This document shows, in pieces, positions 1 through 6,501 of a stretch of 64,000 nucleotides of DNA. Source of the stretch: Pseudidiomarina tainanensis (GTDB lineage Bacteria; Pseudomonadota; Gammaproteobacteria; Enterobacterales; Alteromonadaceae); assembly GCF_004214835.1 (NCBI RefSeq), contig NZ_PIQJ01000002.1, positions 186,001-250,000 of the forward strand, given 5' to 3'. Each line of letters starts with the position of its first letter. Within the stretch, counting starts at the first letter, position 1. The notes below the pieces were generated by a model, which worked only from the letters and a program-made list of their open reading frames with translations, was not told the origin of the DNA and made no database searches. The translations under genes and the position numbers were made by a program.

Positions 1-759
1 GACTGTCCACTCAAGACCACCCATTAGCGCAGCACCTGACAAGTTTGCACTTCCCACGTAAGCAGAACCGAAGCCCGTATAACGTTCGAAAATCCAAGCT
101 TTTGCATGAAGCCGATTGCGGCGTCCATCCAGCGACACCTTTACTTCACAGTTCGGCAATTCAGCGAGCATTTTAACGGCTTTTAAGTCGGTGGCACCGG
201 TATAAGTTGTGGTAATAATCCGCAGGCTGGTCCGCGACTGCTTAAGGGCATCCACGGCAGTAATATCACGCAGTAAATTTATAATTTTTCGTACGCCCGA
301 CATGGTAATGAAGCTCATTAATATGTCGACGTGCTGACAACTGGATAGCTCTGCTTTTAACTCATGGAATAGCGCTGGCGAATCTTTGCCCGACGTAAAA
401 AGCCAAGGCTGTGCCATACCGACCTGAGGTAAATTTACTGATTCGTTTGGCGCATGCAATGCACGAAGAACTTCTGGCGGACTTTGATAACTTGAAACTG
501 GCTCTAGGTTTGCAAGCTGCCGTGTATAAACTATTAGGTTGTTTAAAATTTCGATTTGCCGCAACAAACGCTGATCTTGATGGCCGCCATTATTTTGTAG
601 TTCTGCGAGAGCATTAGAGACTTCTTCGGTGATGACTTCGGCCAGGTGGCGACTACTTGCGACTAAATCAAGTTTTTCGGTTATTTCAACAAGACCTGAT
701 TCCTTGATAGCTTGCTCAAGCTCATCGTTCTTTAAAAGCTCGTAAAATCCCTTCTTCAT
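1..759 (-). CDS. PLD-domain (DUF3427-type) helicase, N-terminal part, cut by window edge
   Basis: An open frame reads without a stop from an ATG at 759 (reverse strand) to base 1, about 253 residues, so the gene continues beyond the window. After about 100 residues of mostly helical sequence comes a phospholipase-D-like domain. Its diagnostic stretch is LRIITTTYTGATDLK (about residues 180-195), then LHAKAWIFER and GSANLSGAAL near the edge, the H-x-K plus G-S-x-N form of the PLD active site. This combination is typical of large proteins with an N-terminal PLD domain, a DEAD/DEAH helicase core and a C-terminal DUF3427 domain, often found in defence or mobile regions. The helicase core is not visible, so the full architecture is inferred. 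The gene sits in accessory DNA with a toxin-antitoxin pair and IS remnants, consistent with an island. Confidence 0.72.
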   Translation of the reverse strand, partial: MKKGFYELLKNDELEQAIKESGLVEITEKLDLVASSRHLAEVITEEVSNALAELQNNGGHQDQRLLRQIEILNNLIVYTRQLANLEPVSSYQSPPEVLRALHAPNESVNLPQVGMAQPWLFTSGKDSPALFHELKAELSSCQHVDILMSFITMSGVRKIINLLRDITAVDALKQSRTSLRIITTTYTGATDLKAVKMLAELPNCEVKVSLDGRRNRLHAKAWIFERYTGFGSAYVGSANLSGAALMGGLEWTV

Positions 760-1123
760 TGCCGAACGTCCCTAGCAGAAAACTTATTGGGTTAAGTTGC
801 CAGGTTTTGGGGGGGTTAACAAGACGTAGATGCATCCCTTGTGACAACTTTGTGGAGGGAGGGACTCGAACCTCATAGCCGAACAACCACTACCTAGAGT
901 TTGCTTACTATCTTTCTCTCTTATCTCGAGTATCTAAATCTGAGGCATCACAATACTCAGTAAATTCTATAAAGTTTAACCTGAGCTCAACTTACTTTAC
1001 CTTTTCCACATCAATCTATTAGCGCCACCACTGGCTTGTAGGGAAATACAGAAAAGGGGTATTTTATTGATTAATTGTCAGCAATCAGACAAGGTAGATC
1101 ATCTCATTACCTAAAGGACAGTT
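760..1123. other. Intergenic spacer, 364 bp, accessory region
   Basis: No convincing gene is seen. The spacer separates the leftward helicase gene from the rightward nuclease-like gene, so it should contain two divergent promoters. The only notable element is the tRNA-3'-end-like stretch at 851-877. The start of the downstream gene at 1124 is preceded by a TAAAGGACA ribosome-binding site. Confidence 0.6.
851..877 (-). other. tRNA 3'-end-like sequence (possible attachment-site remnant)
   Basis: Read on the minus strand, this contains GGTTCGAGTCCCTCCC followed by TCCACA. This resembles the T-loop (TTCGAGT) and 3' acceptor strand of a bacterial tRNA or tmRNA. No D-arm, anticodon arm or correctly paired 5-bp T-stem lies upstream, so it is not a functional tRNA gene. 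Integrative elements commonly leave such partial tRNA ends as att sites, and the surrounding DNA is accessory in character. That it is an att site is an inference. Confidence 0.35.
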
Positions 1124-1678
1124 ATGAGCAGCGGAGTGCACAATAAATTAATCGGGCAAATCGGTGAGAACCTGGTTGCAGCCAAACTTGGCACATTAGG
1201 GTATTACGCATCCCCTTATGCTGGCAACGTTCCGGGCTTCGATCTCACAGCTGTTGACAGCAAAACCCTATCTTCATTTCCGGTACAAGTTAAATGCAGT
1301 ACCGGCAACACTTTGGTTCACTCTCAAATAGACCGTTGGATTGAGACTCATATTGACTCAACCGGTAAATACTCGTTCGGCAACCCCGTTTCTATCGACC
1401 ATCCTGATATGTTGTGGATTATGGTGAACCTTCCGAAGGGCCAGATTGAAAATGCAAGATACTTCATCTGCCGTGAGTCTGACATTCAGAAACTGGTGAT
1501 TGAGCGTTTTCGAGCCTTCATTCAAAAGCATAACCATCGACGTCCCAACGGTGGAGCCTCAAAGCAAGCAATCCTCACACTTAAAGAACTCGGTATCTAT
1601 GAAAATAATTGGTCAGCGATTGCGCCTGAGAATAATGAAGCATTAAATAATGATAGAAGGGAAGCAAATGCCACATAG
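1124..1678 (+). CDS. Orphan PD-(D/E)XK nuclease-like protein
   Basis: A 184-residue soluble protein that I do not recognise by name. Its N-terminal half has the layout of the restriction-endonuclease-like fold: a helix with GQIGENLVAAKL (Glu15), then VPGFDL (Asp40), then a strand ending FPVQVKC (Gln55, Lys57). Together these match the E...D...(Q/E)xK active-site pattern of PD-(D/E)XK nucleases and DUF4365-like proteins. The C-terminal third is basic and may be helical. The start is supported by an AAAGGA ribosome-binding site 7-8 bases upstream. No methylase or specificity gene is adjacent. It is flanked by a PLD-helicase and an IS fragment, so a defence or mobile-element role is plausible but unproven. 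Confidence 0.6.
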   Translation: MSSGVHNKLIGQIGENLVAAKLGTLGYYASPYAGNVPGFDLTAVDSKTLSSFPVQVKCSTGNTLVHSQIDRWIETHIDSTGKYSFGNPVSIDHPDMLWIMVNLPKGQIENARYFICRESDIQKLVIERFRAFIQKHNHRRPNGGASKQAILTLKELGIYENNWSAIAPENNEALNNDRREANAT

Positions 1679-1708
1679 CGCGCAAGGTTTTAAAGCCTTT
1701 CCTCGCAA

Positions 1709-1825
1709 TCAATGAAAGCCAAATGGAGAAGTCGGTACTTTTTTATGTAGGAATTTGGACGACCTAACGGCTTTCGCTTCTTTCAAAATCACTACGATTT
1801 GGCTTTCAGTCATGCGTTTACTCAT
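1709..1825 (-). pseudogene. IS3-family transposase OrfA remnant
   Basis: On the minus strand an AAAGGAGTTTTACG leader is followed by an ATG (1825) and residues MSKRMTESQIVVILKEAKA. This is the N-terminal helix of the HTH protein OrfA of IS3-family elements. Similarity stops after about 20 residues, the frame runs into unrelated sequence and ends at 1709. The rest of orfA and its orfB are absent, so this is a broken insertion-sequence end rather than a gene. Confidence 0.6.
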
Positions 1826-1891
1826 CGTAAAACTCCTTTGTTTTAGTTTAAAAGAAATTCTACGAGTGAGCTGTATTATTTTACGGGGTAG

Positions 1892-2365
1892 TTACAGAAG
1901 TTCATCAGTAGGTTGTGGGCTGTCGATAGGAAAGGCCTTAACACTTATTACTTTCGGTGGTTGCTTGCGGAGTGGAGTAACTTTCTCCTGAGTATCAGTA
2001 TATTCCTGATACTTCGCGTTAAACGCACCGAGGGCAAACGAAAGGCAGTTCACCAACAGTTGATTAAGGCTTACGTCTTCAATATCAGCCATACGAGAGT
2101 ATGCTCGGTGCATCGTTTTAGGCATTCTTAGCGTCACACGACCACTGAAGTCGTCTGCTGGCTCAAAAGGAGCAGGCATCACTTTACCTTTTTCGGCAAA
2201 AATCTCAGCGGTTGTCTCGACCGTATCAATCGCCAACGCATAAGCCTCTTCGAATGAATCGCCGTATTCAGCAACGTCAGGCAGTTCAAGCACGCGCGCT
2301 TCGTAGCATTCCTCACCTGAAAATACACCTTTGCGTACTGTTATGTTGTACTTTGTTGCGTCCAT
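1892..2365 (-). CDS. hicB: HicB-family antitoxin
   Basis: A 157-residue antitoxin of a HicAB type II toxin-antitoxin module. Residues 1-65 form the partial RNase-H-like HicB fold (ARVLELPDVAEYGDSFEEAYALAIDTVE). Residues 75-115 form a ribbon-helix-helix DNA-binding segment (SGRVTLRMPKTMHRAYSRMA, then SLNQLLVNCLSFAL), typical of the longer HicB type that also represses its operon. The C-terminus is a basic, Pro-rich tail. It lies 12 bases downstream of hicA in the same operon. By family knowledge, HicB neutralises the HicA RNase by blocking its active site. Confidence 0.85.
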   Translation of the reverse strand: MDATKYNITVRKGVFSGEECYEARVLELPDVAEYGDSFEEAYALAIDTVETTAEIFAEKGKVMPAPFEPADDFSGRVTLRMPKTMHRAYSRMADIEDVSLNQLLVNCLSFALGAFNAKYQEYTDTQEKVTPLRKQPPKVISVKAFPIDSPQPTDELL

Positions 2366-2377
2366 ACAAGTCTCCCG

Positions 2378-2665
2378 TTATTTCTCACCAAGTAGCTCTA
2401 AGAGCTCTTGTTCATACTGCTTCAATACTTTCATTATTTTCTTAATGTAGCCTGGCTTTATTTGCGGATTCTTACCGTGATCGCAGTTAAATGAGCTTGA
2501 GTAAAAATCATCCAGGCCATCATGAACATATACTTTATGCCCACCGCGTTTGCCATCTCGCACCTCGAAACCAAGCGCTTCGAGCGCTGTGATGACATCT
2601 TTGCATCGCAACGCTTTACCACTCTCAAACAAGCTTAGTGTGTCTTTAAATAAGTTTCCAGACAT
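2378..2665 (-). CDS. hicA: HicA-family mRNA interferase toxin
   Basis: A 95-residue, basic HicA-type toxin. The dsRBD-like fold is seen in the segment KDVITALEALGFEVRDGKRG followed by GGHKVYVHDG, whose histidine (about residue 44) is the expected catalytic residue of HicA RNases. The protein is longer than the usual 60-80 residues, mainly through an N-terminal extension of about 18 residues. The ATG at 2665 starts only two bases after a 20-bp palindrome that overlaps the promoter. The transcript may therefore be leaderless, or translation may really begin at a downstream TTG. It is first in the operon, the common hicA-hicB order. Confidence 0.82.
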   Translation of the reverse strand: MSGNLFKDTLSLFESGKALRCKDVITALEALGFEVRDGKRGGHKVYVHDGLDDFYSSSFNCDHGKNPQIKPGYIKKIMKVLKQYEQELLELLGEK

Positions 2666-2667
2666 TA

Positions 2668-2687
2668 TGACACCATATATAGTGTCA
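2668..2687 (-). promoter_or_regulatory. hicAB operator/promoter palindrome
   Basis: The sequence TGACACCATATATAGTGTCA has perfect TGACAC/GTGTCA arms around an AT-rich core and ends two bases before the hicA ATG. On the minus strand TTGACA (2683-2688) can act as a -35 element. HicB carries a ribbon-helix-helix domain and such antitoxins bind short palindromes over their own promoters, so autoregulation is the likely role. Confidence 0.6.
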
Positions 2688-2880
2688 AAGTCTCCGGGGT
2701 GAGAATTTTACTCTGGTTTCTGTTAAATGCAAGCATGCTTCCCTTCCTCCGCTATGACGACATAGCATTCAACTGATAGGTCTTCATAAGCTAACATGCT
2801 TATCCATGTCCGAGATGGTATTTTTAGGCTTGAATCTTAAAATACGAGATTGACTACACTCGAAGTATGCGCGGGTTAGG

Positions 2881-3144
2881 TTGTGTAACTACCCTGAGAA
2901 AATTCGGGTTGATAACGGCAGCAAATTCACCTCCGAAGTATTCGTCAACTGGGCAAAAGCGCATGACATTATGATTGATTACATCAAGCCCGGCTGCCCA
3001 TACCAAAACGCATATATTGAGCGGTTCAACCGAACTTATCGTGATGATGTACTCGATTGTTACATCTTCAACAATCTAAACGAAGTGAAGCAAATAACCG
3101 AAGATATATTGGCTAGCAGCCAAAGATTGACTAGGATGAATTGA
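2881..3144 (+). pseudogene. IS3-family transposase OrfB fragment
   Basis: This frame encodes the C-terminal part of an rve-type integrase core: PEKIRVDNGSKFTSEVF with the second catalytic Asp, then PYQNAYIERFNRTYRDDVLD with the catalytic Glu. The first Asp and the whole N-terminus are missing. Similarity also stops at the segment VKQITEDILAS, before the usual NxxRPHxSL ending. With both ends lost it cannot be active. It is on the opposite strand to the OrfA remnant at 1709-1825, so the two are not simply one interrupted element. It marks the right border of the accessory region. Confidence 0.8.
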
Positions 3145-3162
3145 TATTTTTCGGAGGCGGCT

Positions 3163-3858
3163 ATGCTTTTTATTCACGAAACACTATTGAATTTACACGT
3201 GGTACTTGGCGCATTGGCGTTGGTGCTTTTCTGGGTGCCTATACTTGCGCGAAAAGGCGGCCCCACACACGTTCGCTACGGCAAAATGTACGTATGGCTG
3301 ATGTATATTGTCGCCGTTTCAGGTATTGTCATGTCGGTAATGGTGCTGGTTAGCCCCGGCTACTTTAAGCCAAACGCCTCGCTTGTCGTGATTAATCAGT
3401 TTTATACTTTGCTGCTGTTTTTGTCAGCGCTAACCTTTATTAGCGTGCGCCACGCCATGCTAGTGCTTAAACACAAAACCGATACTTCGGTATTTCGCCG
3501 CGTTGGCTTTTTATGGATGCCAGCCATATTAGTTGGTGGTGGCACTACGCTGCTTGTTATAGCCGTTAATTCTAGCTCAACGCTTATTTTGCATTACGTA
3601 TTCGGCGGTTTGGGTGTGTTTATTGGCACTAGCATGGGCCATTTTGCATTTCGGAAAAACCCACCACGTAAGATCTGGTTAACCGAACACATTGGCGCGA
3701 TTATTGGCTCTGGTATAGCTGCTTACACCGCATTTCTGGCCTTCGGCGCGCGCCATTGGCTGAGTTTTTTAGGCGAATGGCAGCTGGCCGCCTGGATACT
3801 TCCGAGCGTTATTGGTACCGCGGGCATTGCTTGGGCTTCGCGGCGCTGGGGCCGTTGA
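3163..3858 (+). CDS. Conserved multi-pass membrane protein of unknown function
   Basis: A 231-residue very hydrophobic protein with about seven predicted membrane segments: near residues 8-27, 41-63, 76-93, 115-134, 139-158, 174-193 and 205-225. Conserved-looking polar spots include HETLLNLHVVLG at the N-terminus and loop motifs RYGKMYVW and TEHIGAIIGSG, reminiscent of DUF2306-like membrane proteins. I assign no function. A GGAGG ribosome-binding site lies at 3153-3157. It follows the IS fragment directly and is followed by a REP-like element just after its stop codon. Confidence 0.6.
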   Translation: MLFIHETLLNLHVVLGALALVLFWVPILARKGGPTHVRYGKMYVWLMYIVAVSGIVMSVMVLVSPGYFKPNASLVVINQFYTLLLFLSALTFISVRHAMLVLKHKTDTSVFRRVGFLWMPAILVGGGTTLLVIAVNSSSTLILHYVFGGLGVFIGTSMGHFAFRKNPPRKIWLTEHIGAIIGSGIAAYTAFLAFGARHWLSFLGEWQLAAWILPSVIGTAGIAWASRRWGR

Positions 3859-3863
3859 TTTAA

Positions 3864-3919
3864 TTAACGGCGCGTTGCGCCACCCGGCGTACCTTACGGA
3901 AAGAACGCCGGGCTACGGT
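3864..3919. repeat. REP-like palindromic element, copy 1
   Basis: Two adjoining palindromes: GGCGCGTTGCGCC, then an imperfect CCCGGCGT/ACGCCGGG stem with the tail GGGCTAC. The same module recurs at 5657, 6353 and 6446, each just 3' of a gene, the typical position of REP/BIME elements. Confidence 0.75.
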
Positions 3920-3924
3920 ATGGG

Positions 3925-4788
3925 CTACTCGATGTTTTGGATCTGCTCACGCATCTGCTCAATCAACACCTTCAACTCTACCGCAGCAGCAGTAATATCC
4001 GCATTAATCGATTTCGAGCCTAAGGTATTCGCTTCGCGGTTAAATTCTTGCATCATGAAGTCTAAGCGGCGGCCACAAGCGCCACCTTTGCGTAGAATTT
4101 TGCGGGTTTCAACCACGTGTGCGTTGAGGCGGTCGAGCTCTTCGGCTACATCCACTTTTTGCGCCAACATCACCATTTCCGCTTCTAAGCGGGTTGGGTC
4201 GAGCTCTACCTTCGCTTCTTCAAAGCGCCCCAGCAACTTCTCGCGTTGCCATTGCAGCACTTCAGGCATGCGGCCGCGCACAAACGTGACTTGCTCTGAA
4301 ATGCCTTCGAGGCGCTCTTCAATCATGCGCTCGAGTGCTTTGCCTTCACTGCCACGGTTCTCAATGAACTCGGCAATACAGGCTTCAAAGGCACCCAGTA
4401 CGTCAGCTTGAATGGTGTCCATGTCGTCTTCTTGTTGTGCGACAACGCCCGGCCAACGCAATACATCCAACGGATTCAACTGTGCGCTTGAGCTTTGGTT
4501 CGCCACCCAATTCGCTGATGAAATAACGCTACGCGCTAAATCTTCGTTCAAGCTCAAACCGCCCTCGGCTTTTTGCTCAATGTGCAAACGCAGGTTGCAC
4601 TCTACTTTGCCGCGTTGCAATTGCTTGCGTAGGCGGTCGCGTAGCCCGTTTTCTAACGAGCGAATTTGTTCCGGCAAGCGAAAGTAGGTTTCTAAAAAGC
4701 GTTGGTTTACCGAGCGCATTTCCCATGTAGCTGTGCCCCACTCGGCTTTCAGTTCATGGCGCGCGTAGCCGGTCATTGATTGAATCAT
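3925..4788 (-). CDS. yicC: YicC-family endoribonuclease
   Basis: A 287-residue YicC homologue, the normal length. It opens with the signature MIQSMTGYARHE and ends with the DUF1732 region (ITAAAVELKVLIEQMREQ). The YicC_N domain covers about residues 2-155 and the DUF1732 domain about 205-287. Members are metal-dependent endoribonucleases linked to RNA turnover and stationary-phase survival. It is divergent from rph, the same neighbourhood as in E. coli. About 150 bases separate the two starts and should hold both promoters. Confidence 0.95.
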   Translation of the reverse strand: MIQSMTGYARHELKAEWGTATWEMRSVNQRFLETYFRLPEQIRSLENGLRDRLRKQLQRGKVECNLRLHIEQKAEGGLSLNEDLARSVISSANWVANQSSSAQLNPLDVLRWPGVVAQQEDDMDTIQADVLGAFEACIAEFIENRGSEGKALERMIEERLEGISEQVTFVRGRMPEVLQWQREKLLGRFEEAKVELDPTRLEAEMVMLAQKVDVAEELDRLNAHVVETRKILRKGGACGRRLDFMMQEFNREANTLGSKSINADITAAAVELKVLIEQMREQIQNIE

Positions 4789-4941
4789 TGCTATTCCTTG
4801 TAAGCTTTATCTGCCGTTAGTTTATCACCGATCGCAATCTCGTACAGCACGGCAGTAAAACCTGTGTTGGTAGTAACGGAATTTCACATCCATCTCTGAT
4901 ATAATCGCCAACCATTATTTTGCACAAAATAGGAGCCACCC

Positions 4942-5655
4942 ATGCGTCCAAGTGGTCGTACTGCCCAACAGATTCGTCCGGTGACGATTACCCGGAATTT
5001 TACGCGTCATGCCGAAGGTTCGGTGCTGATTGAGTTTGGCGATACCAAGGTGTTGTGCACCGCGAGTGTCGACAAGAGCGTGCCGCGCTTTTTGAAGGGC
5101 AAGGGCCAAGGTTGGGTCACGGCGGAATATGGCATGTTGCCACGTTCAACCCATTCGCGCATGGACCGTGAAGCGGCGCGTGGCAAGCAAGGTGGCCGTA
5201 CCGTTGAAATTCAGCGCTTAATTGGTCGTTCGTTGCGTGCGTGTGTTGATATGGCGGCACTGGGCGAGAACACCATCACGATCGATTGTGACGTATTGCA
5301 GGCTGATGGTGGTACGCGTACAGCTTCGATTACCGGTGCTTGTGTGGCGTTGGTGGACGCACTGAACTGGATGCGCAAAGAAGGTATTGTGAAAACCAAT
5401 CCGTTGAAAGGTTTGGTGGCGGCGATTTCAGTGGGCATGTATGAAGGCAATCCGGTGGCTGATTTGGATTACCCAGAAGACTCGAAAGCGGAAACCGACA
5501 TGAATGTGGTAATGACCGAAGCAGGTAAGTTCATTGAAATTCAGGGCACGGCTGAGGGTGAACCGTTCTCAAGCGAAGACATGAATGCGATGCTGGATTT
5601 AGCCAAGCACGCGATTCGTGAATTGATGGATTTACAGAAACAGGCGTTGGCGTAA
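4942..5655 (+). CDS. rph: Ribonuclease PH
   Basis: A 237-residue RNase PH, a phosphorolytic 3'-to-5' exoribonuclease that trims tRNA 3' ends. Family signatures are present: [16 protein letters not shown] at the N-terminus, [15 protein letters not shown] near residue 60, [18 protein letters not shown] near 115 and [14 protein letters not shown] near 190. The length is complete, unlike the truncated rph of some E. coli K-12 strains. A TAGGAGCC ribosome-binding site precedes the ATG. pyrE lies about 57 bases downstream with a REP-like element between them, so the two may be cotranscribed. Confidence 0.97.
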   Translation: MRPSGRTAQQIRPVTITRNFTRHAEGSVLIEFGDTKVLCTASVDKSVPRFLKGKGQGWVTAEYGMLPRSTHSRMDREAARGKQGGRTVEIQRLIGRSLRACVDMAALGENTITIDCDVLQADGGTRTASITGACVALVDALNWMRKEGIVKTNPLKGLVAAISVGMYEGNPVADLDYPEDSKAETDMNVVMTEAGKFIEIQGTAEGEPFSSEDMNAMLDLAKHAIRELMDLQKQALA

Positions 5656-5656
5656 A

Positions 5657-5701
5657 CATTAACGGCGCTTCGCGCCACCCGGCGTAGAACGCCGGGCTAC
5701 A
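5657..5701. repeat. REP-like palindromic element, copy 2
   Basis: It contains GGCGCTTCGCGCC and then CCCGGCGTAGAACGCCGGG with tail CTAC. It lies between the rph stop and the pyrE start, where it may act as an mRNA-stabilising or attenuating structure. Confidence 0.8.
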
Positions 5702-5712
5702 GGTTAATCGAC

Positions 5713-6354
5713 ATGAAACAATATCAAAAAGAATTTATTGAATTTGCCATTGAACGTGGCGTGTTGAAGTTTGGTGAGTTTACTTTGAAATCAGGCCGCA
5801 CCAGCCCGTATTTCTTTAATGCTGGGTTGTTTAATCAGGGTTCTGATTTGGCGCGTCTCGGCCGGTTTTATGCGGCGGCGTTGCAAGACAGTGGTGTGGC
5901 ATTTGATGTGCTGTTTGGACCGGCGTACAAGGGTATTCCGATTGCCACGGCGGCGGCGATTGCGTTGTTTGATTCGTATCAGAAAGACGTGCCGTATTGC
6001 TTTAACCGCAAAGAAAAGAAAGACCACGGCGAAGGCGGCAACTTGGTGGGCTCGCCATTACAAGGTCGCGTCATGTTAGTTGACGATGTGATTACCGCAG
6101 GCACTGCCATTCGTGAATCAATGGAAATTGTGCAAGCCAATGGCGCTGAATTAGCGGGCGTTCTAATTGCATTAGACCGCCAAGAGAAAGGCAAAGGCGA
6201 GCTGAGTGCGATTCAGGAAGTTGAGCGTGATTACAACGCCACGGTGATCAGCATTGTGCAACTGAATGACGTGATTGAGTATTTGAAAGACTCGCCCGAT
6301 TTAGCGCAGTACCTTGATAAGGTGACTGCGTATCGGGCGCAGTATGGGGTGTAG
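5713..6354 (+). CDS. pyrE: Orotate phosphoribosyltransferase
   Basis: A 213-residue type I PRTase that converts orotate and PRPP to OMP in pyrimidine biosynthesis. The PRPP-binding motif [13 protein letters not shown] is at residues 120-132. The flexible catalytic loop ([13 protein letters not shown]) is near 97-109, and the substrate region [13 protein letters not shown] is near 24-36. The stop codon TAG at 6352 merges into a REP-like element. Confidence 0.97.
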   Translation: MKQYQKEFIEFAIERGVLKFGEFTLKSGRTSPYFFNAGLFNQGSDLARLGRFYAAALQDSGVAFDVLFGPAYKGIPIATAAAIALFDSYQKDVPYCFNRKEKKDHGEGGNLVGSPLQGRVMLVDDVITAGTAIRESMEIVQANGAELAGVLIALDRQEKGKGELSAIQEVERDYNATVISIVQLNDVIEYLKDSPDLAQYLDKVTAYRAQYGV

Positions 6355-6391
6355 CCCGGCGTTTCACGCCGGGTGGCGCGAAGCGCCGTGA
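6353..6391. repeat. REP-like palindromic element, copy 3 (inverted)
   Basis: This is the reverse orientation of copies 1 and 2: GTAGCCCGGCG, then CGCCGGGTGG, then GGCGCGAAGCGCC. It begins inside the pyrE stop codon. Confidence 0.8.
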
Positions 6392-6445
6392 ATGTTTGAA
6401 ACTATTATGAATTTCTGAATCCCCGAACAATAACCATGACTTCGT

Positions 6446-6501
6446 CATGTCCCGGCGTAGAACGCCGGGCTACCATGTCCCGGCGTAGAACGCCGGGCTA
6501 C
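6446..6501. repeat. REP-like element, tandem duplicate (copies 4 and 5)
   Basis: Two head-to-tail copies of a 28-bp unit with core CCCGGCGTAGAACGCCGGG, starting CATGT and ending CTAC. The right edge supplies the stop codon of the leftward gene that ends at 6498, so that gene's C-terminus ends inside the repeat. Confidence 0.8.

Noticed and set aside
851-920. Functional tRNA gene
   Set aside because: Only a T-loop and 3'-end-like stretch is present; no anticodon arm, D-arm or proper T-stem pairing.
1755-1991. 78-residue gene on the plus strand
   Set aside because: It runs antisense across the IS3 OrfA remnant and the end of hicB and has no coding character.
2881-3144. Intact transposase gene
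   Set aside because: It lacks the first catalytic Asp, the N-terminal half and the C-terminal end, so it is scored as a fragment.
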